Below are positions 48,156-59,268 of a stretch of DNA of 64,000 nucleotides, one piece after another. A program made the translations under genes and the position numbers. The notes under the pieces are model-generated. The model was given only the letters and a program-made list of their open reading frames with translations, searched no databases and was not told the DNA's origin. This DNA comes from Rhynchosporium graminicola (Eukaryota > Ascomycota > Leotiomycetes > Helotiales > Ploettnerulaceae): contig FJUW01000004.1 in assembly GCA_900074885.1 (NCBI GenBank), forward strand, positions 2,578,578-2,642,577, read 5' to 3'. The stretch's first letter is position 1. The number at the start of each line of letters is the position of its first letter.

Positions 48156-49212
48156 TCATGAAAACCTCGTACAATTCCAAGTCTCGGCTATAATACCACC
48201 ACTTCCACTGCCACTAGTAATTCGCGTACAATTCCAACTCCCATCAGCCCCAACACCATTAGCTGGATCCCCACCCAAGCTCCCGCTGATAAATACAACC
48301 AACACTGGCCAAATACGCAGCTGTAGCAGCAAATACGTTCTCCCACTTCCCATCCATCAACCAGCCAACAACAGTGGCGAACAATATCGTCCAACCACCC
48401 AGCATCCCCAGTGACAGATACGAGTTATGAACAAAATACAACGAGACGATAGACCCGAAGAGGATTATCGCTGATAGGATCGATGAGATGATCGCTATTG
48501 CTCGCTGCAAAGAAGATTCGTAGATATATGCTGATGACGAATCCGGATCTGAATCGCTGCTTCCATACTGTTTCTGGCGATGGAAGAAGGAGCCGAAGTA
48601 GGTGAGGATGAATCCTGAGGGCCGGTCTTGGTCTGCCGGGACGCGGAGGGCGATCAGGGCTGATGGATTGGAGAAGAGGGTCGCGATACCGCCAAAAAGT
48701 CGAGATGAGGACATCTGCTTTCTGCTGTCCTTGTTATCGTTATTTGGGTTCATTCTCAAGAACCAGTTTTTCAATGCGTTTATTCTTGTTTCGGCCGGTG
48801 GTTTGGAACTCAGAAGGGCTTGATGGACTGCTAGTGCTTCATCTGCCCATTTCATCAGTATTTCGTCTTGGCTCAAAGGCTTGGAAGACGTGCGGTAGTC
48901 CTTCAACTTGTCTCTTATCTTCAGTGCAAGCTCAAATCTTCTTGTTTGCGCTGTATCTACAATACTCCCGTCCGTATTGCTTTGTGTGCCCCTTCTTTCG
49001 AAATTCCTCCAGGAGGTATGGAATTCGATCGTGGATGGTGATGCAGACCCTCTATCCTCCTCATCGTATGCATTCTGTTGTAATTATCATTCTGCAAGCT
49101 CTGCTTGGAGGTAGAGGAGGTTTCGAGCTGCTAAGGCATCGAAACGGCGAAAGAGGAGAGTTCTGCGGTCCGGATCGCTGGCTAGTTTGTTGGCGACGAG
49201 GGGGAAATCCAT
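48156..49212 (-). pseudogene. DUF6594-family membrane protein, disrupted
   Basis: Fungal DUF6594 proteins have an N-terminal conserved region, a variable middle and two or three C-terminal membrane helices; their function is unknown. Starting at ATG 49212 the frame reads MDFPLVANKLASDPDRR, FRRFDALAARNLLYLQAELA (the family signature), then two consecutive stops TGA TAA (49089-49084), then continues in the same frame as LQQNAYDEEDRGSASPS through SPNSALIALRVPADQD-like segments to the helices AIAIISSILSAIILFGSIVSLYF and MLGGWTILFATVVGWL. Near 48,307 the expected final helix (AAYLAVLVVFISG) requires a one-base shift. No GT-AG intron removes the stops. Two independent lesions favour a pseudogene; assembly errors are the alternative. 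Confidence 0.78.
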
Positions 49213-49714
49213 CGGCTAGTCTTCGTATCCTCATATATAGTTGTGAATTATCTCTTTCTCATCCCTTTCTCGAATGGAAGAGGTTTGGGATACAGTAATT
49301 ACATTTCAAAGGTTGATGTGAAGATGTACGTGGGATGAAGCAAGTATCATGCCAAGCTACGCTTCCATCCAGCCTTGCAGGACAGAATCAGCACAGCCCC
49401 GTTCTTTTCAGGTGACAATGTGATAGTAAATATCTCAGTCAGCGTATTTCAGTTACTTGTTATCGTTTCTTCGTTCACAGGTTCCGAGCGTGTATACCAT
49501 CCACTACCCAAGGCAGCTCAATTTAATTCCAGATCTAACGTCAGTAAAGTACAGTTCCTTGCAGAGAGACCTCAATCTGACGCCAGCCGGCTAATTGAGT
49601 CTTCTGTTTCTATTATCTAGTTCTGCGAATACAGCATATCCAAAACACACTGGCCGTCAATCCTTCCCTTGTAGCCACGATGCAACAGACTCAACAGTCA
49701 TATTTGAACGACAG
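49213..49714. other. intergenic or 5' region of the retropepsin-like gene
   Basis: Plus-strand 49375-49620 is open for 81 codons (ends AERPQSDASRLIESS) and could contain an upstream exon of the next gene, but no joining splice is clear. Confidence 0.35.
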
Positions 49715-51582
49715 TTGGATTCGACACCCAACGTAAACATGCAAGAACTTCTAGCTCCTATTGTCTAAATTGTCCTGCTCAACAAATCTTCGATGGCGAA
49801 GAAAAGTTATTGTGGCATGCTCTATCATGCCATACAGAGAAGCTACCTACTGAAGATGACGAGGCTCTCGAAAACTTCAAGAGATCATTCATAGCTGGAT
49901 CGAAGTGGTAAGTTTTCTTTCTTTTGAGCGCGATACCCTCAGAGATTTTCCATTAGGCTCTATTTATACATTGAAGCTTACGGACAATGTGCGTCTAGTC
50001 CCAGTGAAAACCATTCCCATCCCCGCAGACCAAACGACAATGATGCTAATTCTGCACAACCTGAGTCTTGGCCGGTAAAGAATAAGAGACCCTTAAGCTT
50101 CCAATCATTCGATACTCCACGTGGGTCTTTCGCTAGCAACGAGAATTTAAAAATTCCCACTGCCACTCGGAGCGACGATATCACAATTCAAGACTTATTC
50201 GATAACGCTGACAACGCACAGTCAAATCAGCGGCCTTCTCACGTTCGGTCACTTATGAACCGGCTAACGGCACTGTTATACAGATCCATTGAACCTGATA
50301 CAGTTCTCCAACCGTCGCCATCCGAAGAAACTCGATGGGACTATGCCAACGGTGGACGCCATCGCCCCTGGACCGCTGATGTGTTTCTTGAATATTCTCA
50401 GGCCCGCGACAGAGTACATGACAAGAAACGCCGTTCTCAGTCCTATACAAGGCGACCAGAGAACAGAAGACAGGTGCTGCCTATTAAAATCGGCAATCAA
50501 ACATATCTTGCGTGCCCAGACAGTGGGAGTGGAAAGAACATGACGAGCCCGGCTTTTGTTGCCGAGAAAAAACTCAAGATGCGCGAAGGGCCGAAAGATA
50601 ACAAACCATTCGAACTCGGAAGCGGAAAAGTTGTATGGTCAATAGGAAAAGTCTTCATACCCGTCAACATCCCCGGATGTCTTCTTCGGCGCAAGAAACA
50701 ACCTTTCTACGTCCTACGAAACTGCCCAGTGCCACTTGTTACAGGAATGCCATTCCTAGAAGAAATCGAAGTTCTCACTAAGAATCAAAATTTGCTCAAG
50801 GACTGCCCTCCAGAAATAAGTGAGATATCTACACTTCTCTGGATTGGATCACCTCGCAATAGATTGAAGTGCACCATGAACGGTCATGGTCTGATAGCTG
50901 TAGCAGATACTGGCAGTGACATTAATTTGATCAGTCTTAAATGCGCGAAAAGAGAGGGCTTTCGGATCGATCGAAGGAGGGAAGCTTGGAAGCGGATCAT
51001 TCTCGGAGATGGGACTCAGTGAGACTGAGACTACACTACAAAATTAGGACTTGATTGGAGGAATCCTGTGACTGTTGCAGTGGAGCCTGTCCCCATTGAT
51101 ATTGGAACACTTCCAGTCAACCTGGAACAACACAACCGCAAAATCCAACCAGAAACTCCCATCGAAGCTGGTGATGGAGTCGGCATAGCCTTCCACGTGC
51201 TCCCCGGGCTCCCAGCAGACGTTGCCTTCGGTCGAGATCTCCTCGAAAAGACGGACGCGTTCAACCTATGTCCCGACCTGACTAGCACGCCAGGAAGTTC
51301 AAACAATATCCTCTCAGATAAATTTATATCCTTGTAGATCTCGGTCCCGTCTCTCGATTCTTCTCCATATTCCGAAGAAATCGGCGATCCACCCAACTTG
51401 TTGACCCTGAAGCAGAACATGAGAGAGGAAAGCACTCTGAGTCACGTAGAAGGTATCAGATGGATATGGAAATCGAGAGCTTGTCCGAAGCTGTGCAGGA
51501 TGCCGCAAGAAGAGAGGAGGAAGAAATGAAGGGGGGGCGGGCGGCGAAACATGTCGCTTGTGTATACTGTACTCCCGTTTGA
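49715..51582 (+). CDS. retropepsin-like domain protein with zinc-finger-like N-terminus (5' end unresolved)
   Basis: A single-copy cellular-looking gene whose protein has two retroviral-type aspartic-protease-like modules. Exons: up to 49907, 50005-51018, 51061-51296, 51338-51582. The first exon has CLNCPAQQIFDGEEKLLWHALSCH split as CxxC and HxxxxH, possibly a zinc finger. Module 1 has ACPDSGSGKNMTS and CPVPLVTGMPFLEE; module 2 has AVADTGSDINLIS (canonical DTG) and LPADVAFGRDLLEKTDAF. The tail is charged and helical (LVDPEAEHERGKHSESRRRY, EAVQDAARREEEE). An in-frame stop at 49705 means the start codon lies in an exon upstream that I could not place. The 42- and 41-nt introns with GAG and TAG acceptors are inferred from the frame. 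It could be a domesticated retroelement protease or a regulatory adaptor. Confidence 0.7.
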
Positions 51583-52570
51583 GCACATAGAGTGTTGTGG
51601 TGGCCTTAGGTGCGCTTCTACAAGTGATAATCTCTTGTTATTTAGAAGGATCTGAAAGGTCAGGTTAAGTTGTTCTGACTTCCGATAGTATGAAAGCTTA
51701 GTATGGTTTTGTGGTAGGAAAATCATACCAGAGCAGATGACTGCATTTGGGTAGTGACGGGTACATGACTGGAGCAGGCTTCGTAAATAGATACTTACAT
51801 CCTACATGTTTCATTATATTGTGTGTTTGTACGTTGAACCAGGCCCAAATAGGGATCGTATATAAAAGGCGATGGAATTTCAGGTGATGCAGACTATGTC
51901 TCGCCGAAGCACATTCTTCTGATAGTCAAAGGAAGAGGCTATCGTCGGGTGATTCACTCGTCTTGGTCATGCAGAAGTCGATCTGTGGTACTACACATCC
52001 GAATCCCCAAATTTCGGCAGATGGTCGCGAAATAAGTTCTCGGATATCAAGTTCCAGCCTGAAGTCCCTAAACTCTGAACAACAAAATTCTGCTTTCGAA
52101 CTTCCGGGATCCGAGCTTCTGCTTCGATTCGCGTGTTATTGTACCGTTTTTGTCCCTTTAGCTTATAATACATGGAGCCCAGATTTAGGAGAAATGGCAT
52201 TGACCTGTTATCAAGCACGCCGAAAAGAGAAACTGTCTGAGACACTGAATTTGCCGCGAAAATTGGAGTGAGCGACGCTGTTTGAGGAGAAGCATCTATA
52301 GGACGATTTAGTCCATCGCAGGTTTAGGATAGGGAAGATGAGCTGGTAACGTGATCTTGAGAAACGAAATACAACCCTCTTTTTCAATCAAAGAAGGTCC
52401 AGATACGCAGAATTTGATACCAAGGAGGAAAAAGATTTTATGGTGAGGTGCAACGGGGTCATCTTTTAAATATTTCACGTCCACTGACTAAGACCTTATT
52501 GAGTCTGCTCCACCAGTATCCAAGCAGAAAACCGCACCATAGATTGGCCAAACACTCCAGAAAAGCGGAC
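51583..52570. other. intergenic
   Basis: No gene supported; plus-strand 51963-52271 is open for 102 codons without a motif. It likely contains the 3' regions of both flanking genes, which converge here. Confidence 0.45.
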
Positions 52571-52927
52571 TCAAGAATCTTCACATTTATCAAAGCCGTA
52601 TGCCTCATCCACTCCGCCGACCATAGTACATCCCTGGTACCCGCATCTGAGTGCCTCTCTCGGTTCAAAAGGATACTCCCCTCTAGCGACGCATGTATAG
52701 AGTGTTCCAGGATCACAATTCCCTTCGAAAATCGGGTGTTCCGGATCAAACAATTTTGATCTCAAACCACAGAAGACCCCGCGTTGCGAAGTCTGGCAAA
52801 GACATGGCGAATCGCTCAAAGTAGAGGTTGAGATTGAGGTTATTGTAATGTGAATCATAAGCGGGTTGGCCATGACCGCGGCGCTGGAAAGGAGCATGAT
52901 AATCTGGATAATTTGTTGGGCCTGCAT
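52571..52927 (-). CDS. small secreted cysteine-rich protein (candidate effector)
   Basis: 118 residues in one uninterrupted exon. The Met at 52927 starts a signal-peptide-like segment, MQAQQIIQIIMLLSSAAVMA, with a plausible cleavage after AVMA or ANP. The mature part has eight cysteines: CLC near its start, then single Cys residues in GVFCGL, EGNCDP, LYTCVA, LRCGY, GCTM and DKCEDS, an even number that could form four disulfides. An upstream in-frame Met (52999) would bury the signal peptide, so the inner start is preferred. No known family recognised. Size, secretion and cysteine content fit an apoplastic effector-like or defence protein, but this is inference. Neighbour on the left converges, on the right lies a 1-kb gap. 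Confidence 0.65.
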   Translation of the reverse strand: MQAQQIIQIIMLLSSAAVMANPLMIHITITSISTSTLSDSPCLCQTSQRGVFCGLRSKLFDPEHPIFEGNCDPGTLYTCVARGEYPFEPREALRCGYQGCTMVGGVDEAYGFDKCEDS

Positions 52928-54051
52928 CGTTTTCGAGAAGCTGGTTTGGATCTGGGAGTAGAATCTGCATAGTCTGTTAGCTATTGATAGATAGTTCAAC
53001 GTAGAAACGACCCACTTTCAACTTTCGCTTGTGAGGTTTGGTATCTATATATCATATCCGAGAGGAATTCAAGCTCTTTTTTTATATTTCAATTTGGCAA
53101 CGCCCCGGGAGTGCATATTATGTTTCAGTATTTTTGTCCAACTGCTCCACAGGTCATTAAATGAAGATCTTCATATTGCGCATCATTTTTAGATCTTTGT
53201 ACTCGTCGAGGTGTTACGACGGAGCCTGGCAATTCCCCGTTCTCAGCTGGTGCTCCCTTGTGCTGGCATCTGACAACGTTAAAATGCGAAAATCAACCAT
53301 TTCGAACGGATGTGACGGGCTACAAAGGTGTGTACGATGTAAATATGGCCTGTTCGGAACCGTCAAATGTTATCCTTATGCCATTTTTCTGAAGTTAACG
53401 CCGGATCACAATGCAGGATTGTTTTCAAGATACTAATGAGGGCCAATCCAGATGACGCGTCCGTATTTTTGGTGAAGTTGATGAATTGTTCGACTTCGGA
53501 TTCCTCTCCAGTCGTCATATGCTAGTCGCCATTTGGTGACAGTATAGAGTTTAGGTCCCCGGATGCCTCTGAGGAGGAAGAGGTTGAAGACCAAACGTAT
53601 AGCAACAGCGATTGCTTTGATGGCCAGGACTCTAGTGAAAAAAGCGGCTCAAGCGAGAAGAACTTCTGCAATGTGTACCATCTCTAATTGTGTTGACTTT
53701 GACTCGGAATGAAATGAAAAGTCTTAAGACATTGAAGATGATCATAACAGGAAAGATATGGGGAAACGAGATTTAAAATACCCAGTCTTCTTTGGTAGGC
53801 AGGCAAATGAGTCGTATACAGACTTCAAAAGTGGAGGCGCCCTCGCGTGCATCCAGTACTAAAAAGATCAATATTTCCAAGAAAGAAGGGTCTCGTTTAG
53901 TCTATTTGACCGAGTGATAACCGAAAATCTTATGCCTTGTACTTGAAATGTAGTGCGTTTTGATGGCCTGCGGAAATCGTATAACTGATCATCATAACAT
54001 GAAGTTACGATCTCTTACCAAACTTGAAAGAAGTGAGCGTCACTTCTGAAA
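52928..54051. other. intergenic
   Basis: No gene recognised. A 91-codon plus frame at 53161-53436 has no motif. A coding-like acidic stretch (EEEEVEDQTYSNSDCFD) near 53,570 on the plus strand has no supported start or splice. Confidence 0.4.
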
Positions 54052-55426
54052 TCATGCTTTCCCCGCACCCCCACGAATCCTTGGCTCAAGTGTAAACACT
54101 TGCTCCTCCTCCGTAACATCCTTGTACAACTCATCCCATCTTGGCTTCAACCGATCCGGGGTCTTCCAAGCAAGTTCAGGATCTCGAAGCCAGAGTCTCA
54201 AAAGATGTCTCCTGCATGTCATCAGCAAAATATTTCGCATTGCCAAGTAACGAGCCAAAAGCCAGGATGCCGCATAACTTACTCCTGGCCAGGCCTGTCC
54301 GTGAATCCCAGTCTAGCATGGAAAATACTCAGATTATTCACATACTGCACATCCCCTTTCTGAAAATCCAGAGTCAAGCTGAATTTCTCGGCTAGGAAGT
54401 GCATTGCGTCCAAAGCTTCAGCCTGAGCTTCTGTTATGGGCGGAATGTCAGGAGACCGCGGAAGGTTGAGGAAGCCTGTGAAGCCTCTTCGAGCATATTG
54501 GATAATGATGCGTTCGTTGGAAGTGGGCGTTGCAGGAGTGTGGTATAGCAGCGGCTTGGTTGAGTACGGTTCGACAGAATTGCCATATCTAAGCAGCGTG
54601 AGTATAATAAACGAGATCTAGTGGACGACTTACCCGTCGCGCACCCAATCTTCTGACAGAGTTTTGATTATGTCAGGCCTTGTGCTAGCAAGCTCGTTAT
54701 AAACTCTCCAGCTACTTGCTAACTTACTCTCGCCACCCTCAGCAGCGACATTTAATGAGAACAAACTAACAATGTCGCCAGCATCCGTGTGAAAGACTTG
54801 CTTGTCTGTCGTATATGCTGGAGCCCCAATATTCCCAGCGACTGATGTTTTGCTAAGGTCTTTGATATGGTTGATCATAGACGACCGTCTTACTCCATCA
54901 ATGAGCTTCGAATCTTGCCGGCCTCGAATACTTCCGATATAGGATGAGACTCCGGCATAGATGATGATGTTATCTTCAATTGCATAATTGTCTGGCTTGA
55001 GACCACGGAGAACGAAGAATCCACGGCCTAAATGCAACTCTTTCGCGTGTTGACGCAGGATCGTCGATAGTTTGGGCAATGGAAATGTTTGCTGATTGAC
55101 GAAGCCGATGGATTTGTCGAGAGCTGAGATTGTCAGAAGATGTTTTGACTGCCTGAAAATTCCGACTTACATTTGAAGTTCTTCAAAGCACTGTCGATTT
55201 CTTCGAGATGCGAGTCTGACAGCACCAACGTCCACTGACTCTCATCCTTGAAATCCTTTCCTTCCCAAACCAGTTTACCTTCCAACTTGGTCGGAAAATC
55301 TCCAGGGAGCTTCGTTATAGATGCGTTCTGTGACTTGACTCTTTCGCTTCGAAGCTGGTACTTCTGGAAGTCTGGATGATATGAAATATCTGGTTGTTGC
55401 GTTTGAGTTTGGATAGAAGACATCAT
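54052..55426 (-). CDS. TauD/TfdA-family Fe(II)/2-oxoglutarate-dependent dioxygenase
   Basis: Non-haem iron oxygenase that hydroxylates a small substrate while decarboxylating 2-oxoglutarate; the substrate is unknown. Four exons with clean GT..AG junctions: 55426-55171, 55123-54634, 54588-54283, 54211-54052. Sequence landmarks: PGDFPTKLEGKLVWEGKDF, LGRGFFVLRGL, the metal-binding HxD in KQVFHTDAGDIVSLF, FSLNVAAEGGESKLASS, the distal His in LSIFHARLGFTDR, and the 2-oxoglutarate-binding Arg in RRHLLRLWLRD. About 403 residues, the usual length for fungal TauD-like proteins such as those annotated as gamma-butyrobetaine or taurine dioxygenase relatives. Start is the first of two adjacent Met codons; no signal peptide. 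No biosynthetic cluster is apparent around it. Confidence 0.9.
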
Positions 55427-56460
55427 GAATGGCTCGAGATATGAACTTCCAATTCTCAAAAGTCGGCTGAGAAGGAAGGCGGTCCCTTCTATCAATTGAA
55501 TGAATAAGTGTTGACCCTGATGATGCTCGCCACCACTGGCATTGCGTGCTATGGCGAAACTCTACCCCGCAGATCACGTGGCCTTGTTTTGTGATATCAT
55601 GCTGTGTTTTGGTATTGCAGCTTTGGAGGATTTGCCGAATGGCACTTAAGCTTATCTTATCAACACCCAAAGTCAAAGTCAAAGTCAAATTCAAACTCCA
55701 AGTAACAACTTTGCGTTTAAAGAGTTACAGAGTGAAAATGGAAGATGTATCTGAAACTTGATATGGACCGGCTGAAATCATCAATATCCAAAACCTACTG
55801 TAGCGTGACCTTGTTCTTCACAAAAATATAAGTTATTTGTACAAAGAATTGGGAGTGTTATAAGTGTTTCCATTAACTTTCAAGCCACAATCTTGGGTCC
55901 GTGTTGGTATGATTTCATCAACTAACATTACTTGGGTCAATGATACTTCCTAACAAGCCAGAGTCCGGAGTAGGAATACATGGAAATGCGAGAGATCAAA
56001 TCATAACATCATCACGAGCGGTGGTGGTATAGTAGGGTCAATCACAGTAATTGGCTAGCCTGAAGGTTAAGATTAGGTAGAGATCAGATCGCGGGAGGGT
56101 CGGATCGGGAGACATGGCGGCCTGCGTTTGGCGTGACGCTAGTTCGCGTGGTTGCAGGATTTCATTTCAATCAAAATCAATTGCGTGATAGCCTCATTTC
56201 CAGACTAGGCAGTCGGCTAGTGTGGCGTTTTATTCACTCTTGACATGTCACGAAGTTTTGTCGAGTATCTATCCTGTATAGAAGTGCTGATGGTAGTATC
56301 CGCAACCCCACGAGTGATGAGGCCATCTCCTATTCATGAGATCGAATGACAGCGATTATAGTTGGAAGAATTCGAGCCGAAGTAAATATGCGCTACTATA
56401 CATATTAATCACTATTGGATACTCCTCTTACGAGCAATGTCCGCCACACTCGACGATGGA
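55427..56460. other. intergenic
   Basis: No gene supported. An AAGTCAAAGTCAAAGTCAAA 6-bp direct repeat lies near 55,668-55,690. The remainder is presumably promoter of the dioxygenase gene and 3' flank of the deacetylase gene. Confidence 0.5.
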
Positions 56461-59268
56461 TCACCACGAAATCGGCACGCTGAATGTCAATTTTACCTCA
56501 CTTCCCGTCAATGGCACCCAGATGACCAACGGATCCTGTGAGTTCAACTGCTCAGTCACGAAACCCAGTGTATCTCTAACCTTCCCAGGCAAAGTTACAG
56601 GAATCGATGCCGTACAGATATTAGTGGAGGAGGCGATCGTTACTCCTGTGATGATCTTCTGCGAAGTGTCGACGATGAGAGTCATAGTGTACTTACACTT
56701 ATCACGAGCCATGCGTTGGATGAAGGAGGCAGCGAGATCGTCATGTTTGAGAGAGATGATGGGCCAGTTCACCCTATGTCTAATCAGATACGACTCATAA
56801 TATTGTAGGAATGAAATCTTACACCCGAGCGAACTCTCCAAGCACTGTCTCAACCCACATCTGCAGCAAACTCCATTTTCCGCTCTTGGCTGTCAGGCCA
56901 CCACCAGGTGCAGTTGTGATTCCAACGTCGGCTTGCCTTGTGTTCGCTTGGTGGAACATGTATGCATCATGGTGTAGGGAGAGAAGATGTCGAGTATTTG
57001 TGGACTTCTCAAGGGTGAGCAAATCAGTAATACTACCACTTCCTGAAGCAATGGCTATCCATTCGGCAACATCGCAGGCAGTCGTATCACACTATAGGGG
57101 CCATCAGAGATTTATAAGCTTTACGGAATATGTTTTATGCTTACGTTGTAGTAAATATTCGAAGCCCAACGGGGCATGATATATACGCCCGCGAAGTTGT
57201 CCCCAGATACTGTGGTTATGAGCGGCCAGTGTTCATTATTCTCCCTAAGGTCAGTGCTTATCTGTATAATTTGGCGTGTGATTATTACTGACCGCATTCA
57301 AAAGAATCTTCCTAGTATTATCTCCAACAGCATGCACAATTCCATTTTCCGACCAAGCTCTCAAAGCATCACCATTATGCAAGCCCGTAATCGCCGGGGG
57401 AATCAATCCTCTCCCACTGAAACAAACTGCGAGACTAATACCTATGTGCGCCATCCACGCTTGATTCCATTGGATCTCCTTGCTAACATCATAAAAGGTG
57501 GCTTGATCCTCACTCTCGTGAGTGAAAGTATGCGAAACATGCATAAATGCATCACGATTCGCATCCGTGGACCACCAGTTACGCAAGGGGTCGAGAATTA
57601 CACATTGTTCTGAATATGGGTAATCCCCTGCTTGATTGGACCAGAGTGAGGTTCCTGTTCCAGGAGGCTTTACATATTCTGCTGATGCTGGGGTTTGAGA
57701 ATCGTATTGAACGGGGCCAGATCCGCAGACAGACGCTCCATCATCTTGCCCGTCGATATCATAGGAGCTCTACAGCCAGTAAGCTCAGAATTCAAGGTGG
57801 AATGAGGTAAAGAGCGCAATCCAGACTTTGAAGTCTCGTCGTGTAGTATGATTGCTACGTACTCCAATATTTCCATTACCGTTGTGTCCAACCTCGATTG
57901 TATAATTACTGCCTTGTGGAAGTTTGGCATTCACAGATGCCATCCAAGAAATATGAGCTTCGAGATCTGCAGGTTCCGTGCGGAAAAGTCCGCCGCTATA
58001 GACAGAGGTGGTAAGAAACATGTCATCCACTAATTCATCAGCGAAATCTCCTCAGCGGAGGCAACTCAGTACCTTGCGTGTTTAGGATTGCCCTTCGGTA
58101 GCCAGCAACTGCTCGAAATCAGCTTGAGTCATACTTCTGAGCCAGTTCAACTTACATAGGCCTCTCGTCGCCCAATGGATCCAAGCATGGGTGAGCAGAA
58201 TCGAAGTCGTGCTCCAATCAGTTGCAAATCCCAAGAAAAACACCATCTACTTAATTGGTCAACCAATATAGACTTTTCATTCATGTATTCCACAAACCTG
58301 CTGCCTCCCATCTTTAAAATCGTTTATTACACCCGCAACCGACATCGTCGGAAACCCTGCCGCAGGTCTGAAAGTTGCAAAAGGAGACGCCAGCTTCGAG
58401 TTTGAGATCGCAGCAGGATAATGGTACAAGCCTTGCGTGCTTAACGTCGCACCTCTACACAAATAGTCAGCGCATTTTCAAAACACTCATTTGCATTCTT
58501 GAAGAGAATATATACATACACAACCAACCCCGCGCCTGGAAACGCACTCGTATCATTAAAAGCCAAGAGCTGTTCGACTGTCCCATCACAACAACTTCCC
58601 AGAACTCTCGTCCCAGTCGCAGACCCAGGAACAACATCTAACCTGACCATCCTCACCCCAAAAGTTCTCTGATACTCATAAAGAGAATTCCACTGTGTAT
58701 CCGTCAAAGCAGACGCATAATTCCCACCTGAGTTCGCATAGCTGACTTCAGAAAGAACCACGATACCGCCGTAATTCCCTACTCGAGTTGGAGATGTCAA
58801 GGCAGGTAAAGTGGCGCCACCTGAGGGAACGACAAAGACTTCAAATGCGATCCCGTAGTCATTCAGTCCGGATTTCGCAGAGTAGGCAATTGTAGCATCG
58901 CGTGCTATGACGAGGAAAGTGCTTTTCGTTGACAACGTCACAGAGGATTGTCGTTTCGTCAGATGCGGAGTTAGACCAAGGTCGTTGTCTTTGATGGCTG
59001 TAGTGTTTGTTATGATCACTATCGGCTTGTCTTGATCTACGACAACTTTCTTCGGCTCCCAAGATCGTGGACGATGGAGACGAGTCTGGTTGTTTATCGC
59101 TATCCCTTCCGGTTGACCAGGATGACGATGCTTGTGTGTTCCGTTTCCGCGATGGAAACTGGCTCCGGTTCCGGTTGGGATAGGAGGTTGTGAGCGAGAG
59201 AAAGCTCCTGCTACATCTAAAGCAAACAAAAAAATGGCAAGCACATAAACACAAGTAAGGGAAACCAT
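56461..59268 (-). CDS. agd3: Agd3-like extracellular polysaccharide deacetylase (CE18)
   Basis: Relative of Aspergillus Agd3, the secreted, metal-dependent deacetylase of galactosaminogalactan, an adhesive biofilm exopolysaccharide. Nine exons fit: 59268-58520, 58454-58299, 58246-58156, 58108-58073, 58029 to about 57863, 57769-57293, 57240-57145, 57091-56823, 56773-56461. Landmarks: signal peptide MVSLTCVYVLAIFLFALDVA, STLVIA-type strand then NDYGIAFEVFVVPSGG, GRVLGSCCDGTV region, TLSTQGLYHYPA, FFLGFATDWSTTSILLTHAW, AGYRRAILNTQVDDMFL (metal Asp), and FMHVSHTFTHE (metal His pair), then SLKHDDLAASFIQRM. About 780 residues, within the family's size. The 36-nt exon 4 and several junctions (exons 5-7, 8-9) are set by frame and family similarity. 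The other cluster genes known from Aspergillus (uge3, gt4c, sph3, ega3) are not in this window. Confidence 0.88.

Noticed and set aside
50255..51582. pol fragment of an LTR retrotransposon
   Set aside because: Protease-like modules are present, but there is no RT, RNase H, integrase or LTR, and the gene has introns and normal composition.
55546..55761. plus-strand 71-codon frame upstream of the dioxygenase
   Set aside because: It overlaps the promoter side of a solid minus-strand gene and shows only a low-complexity KVKVKVKFK run.
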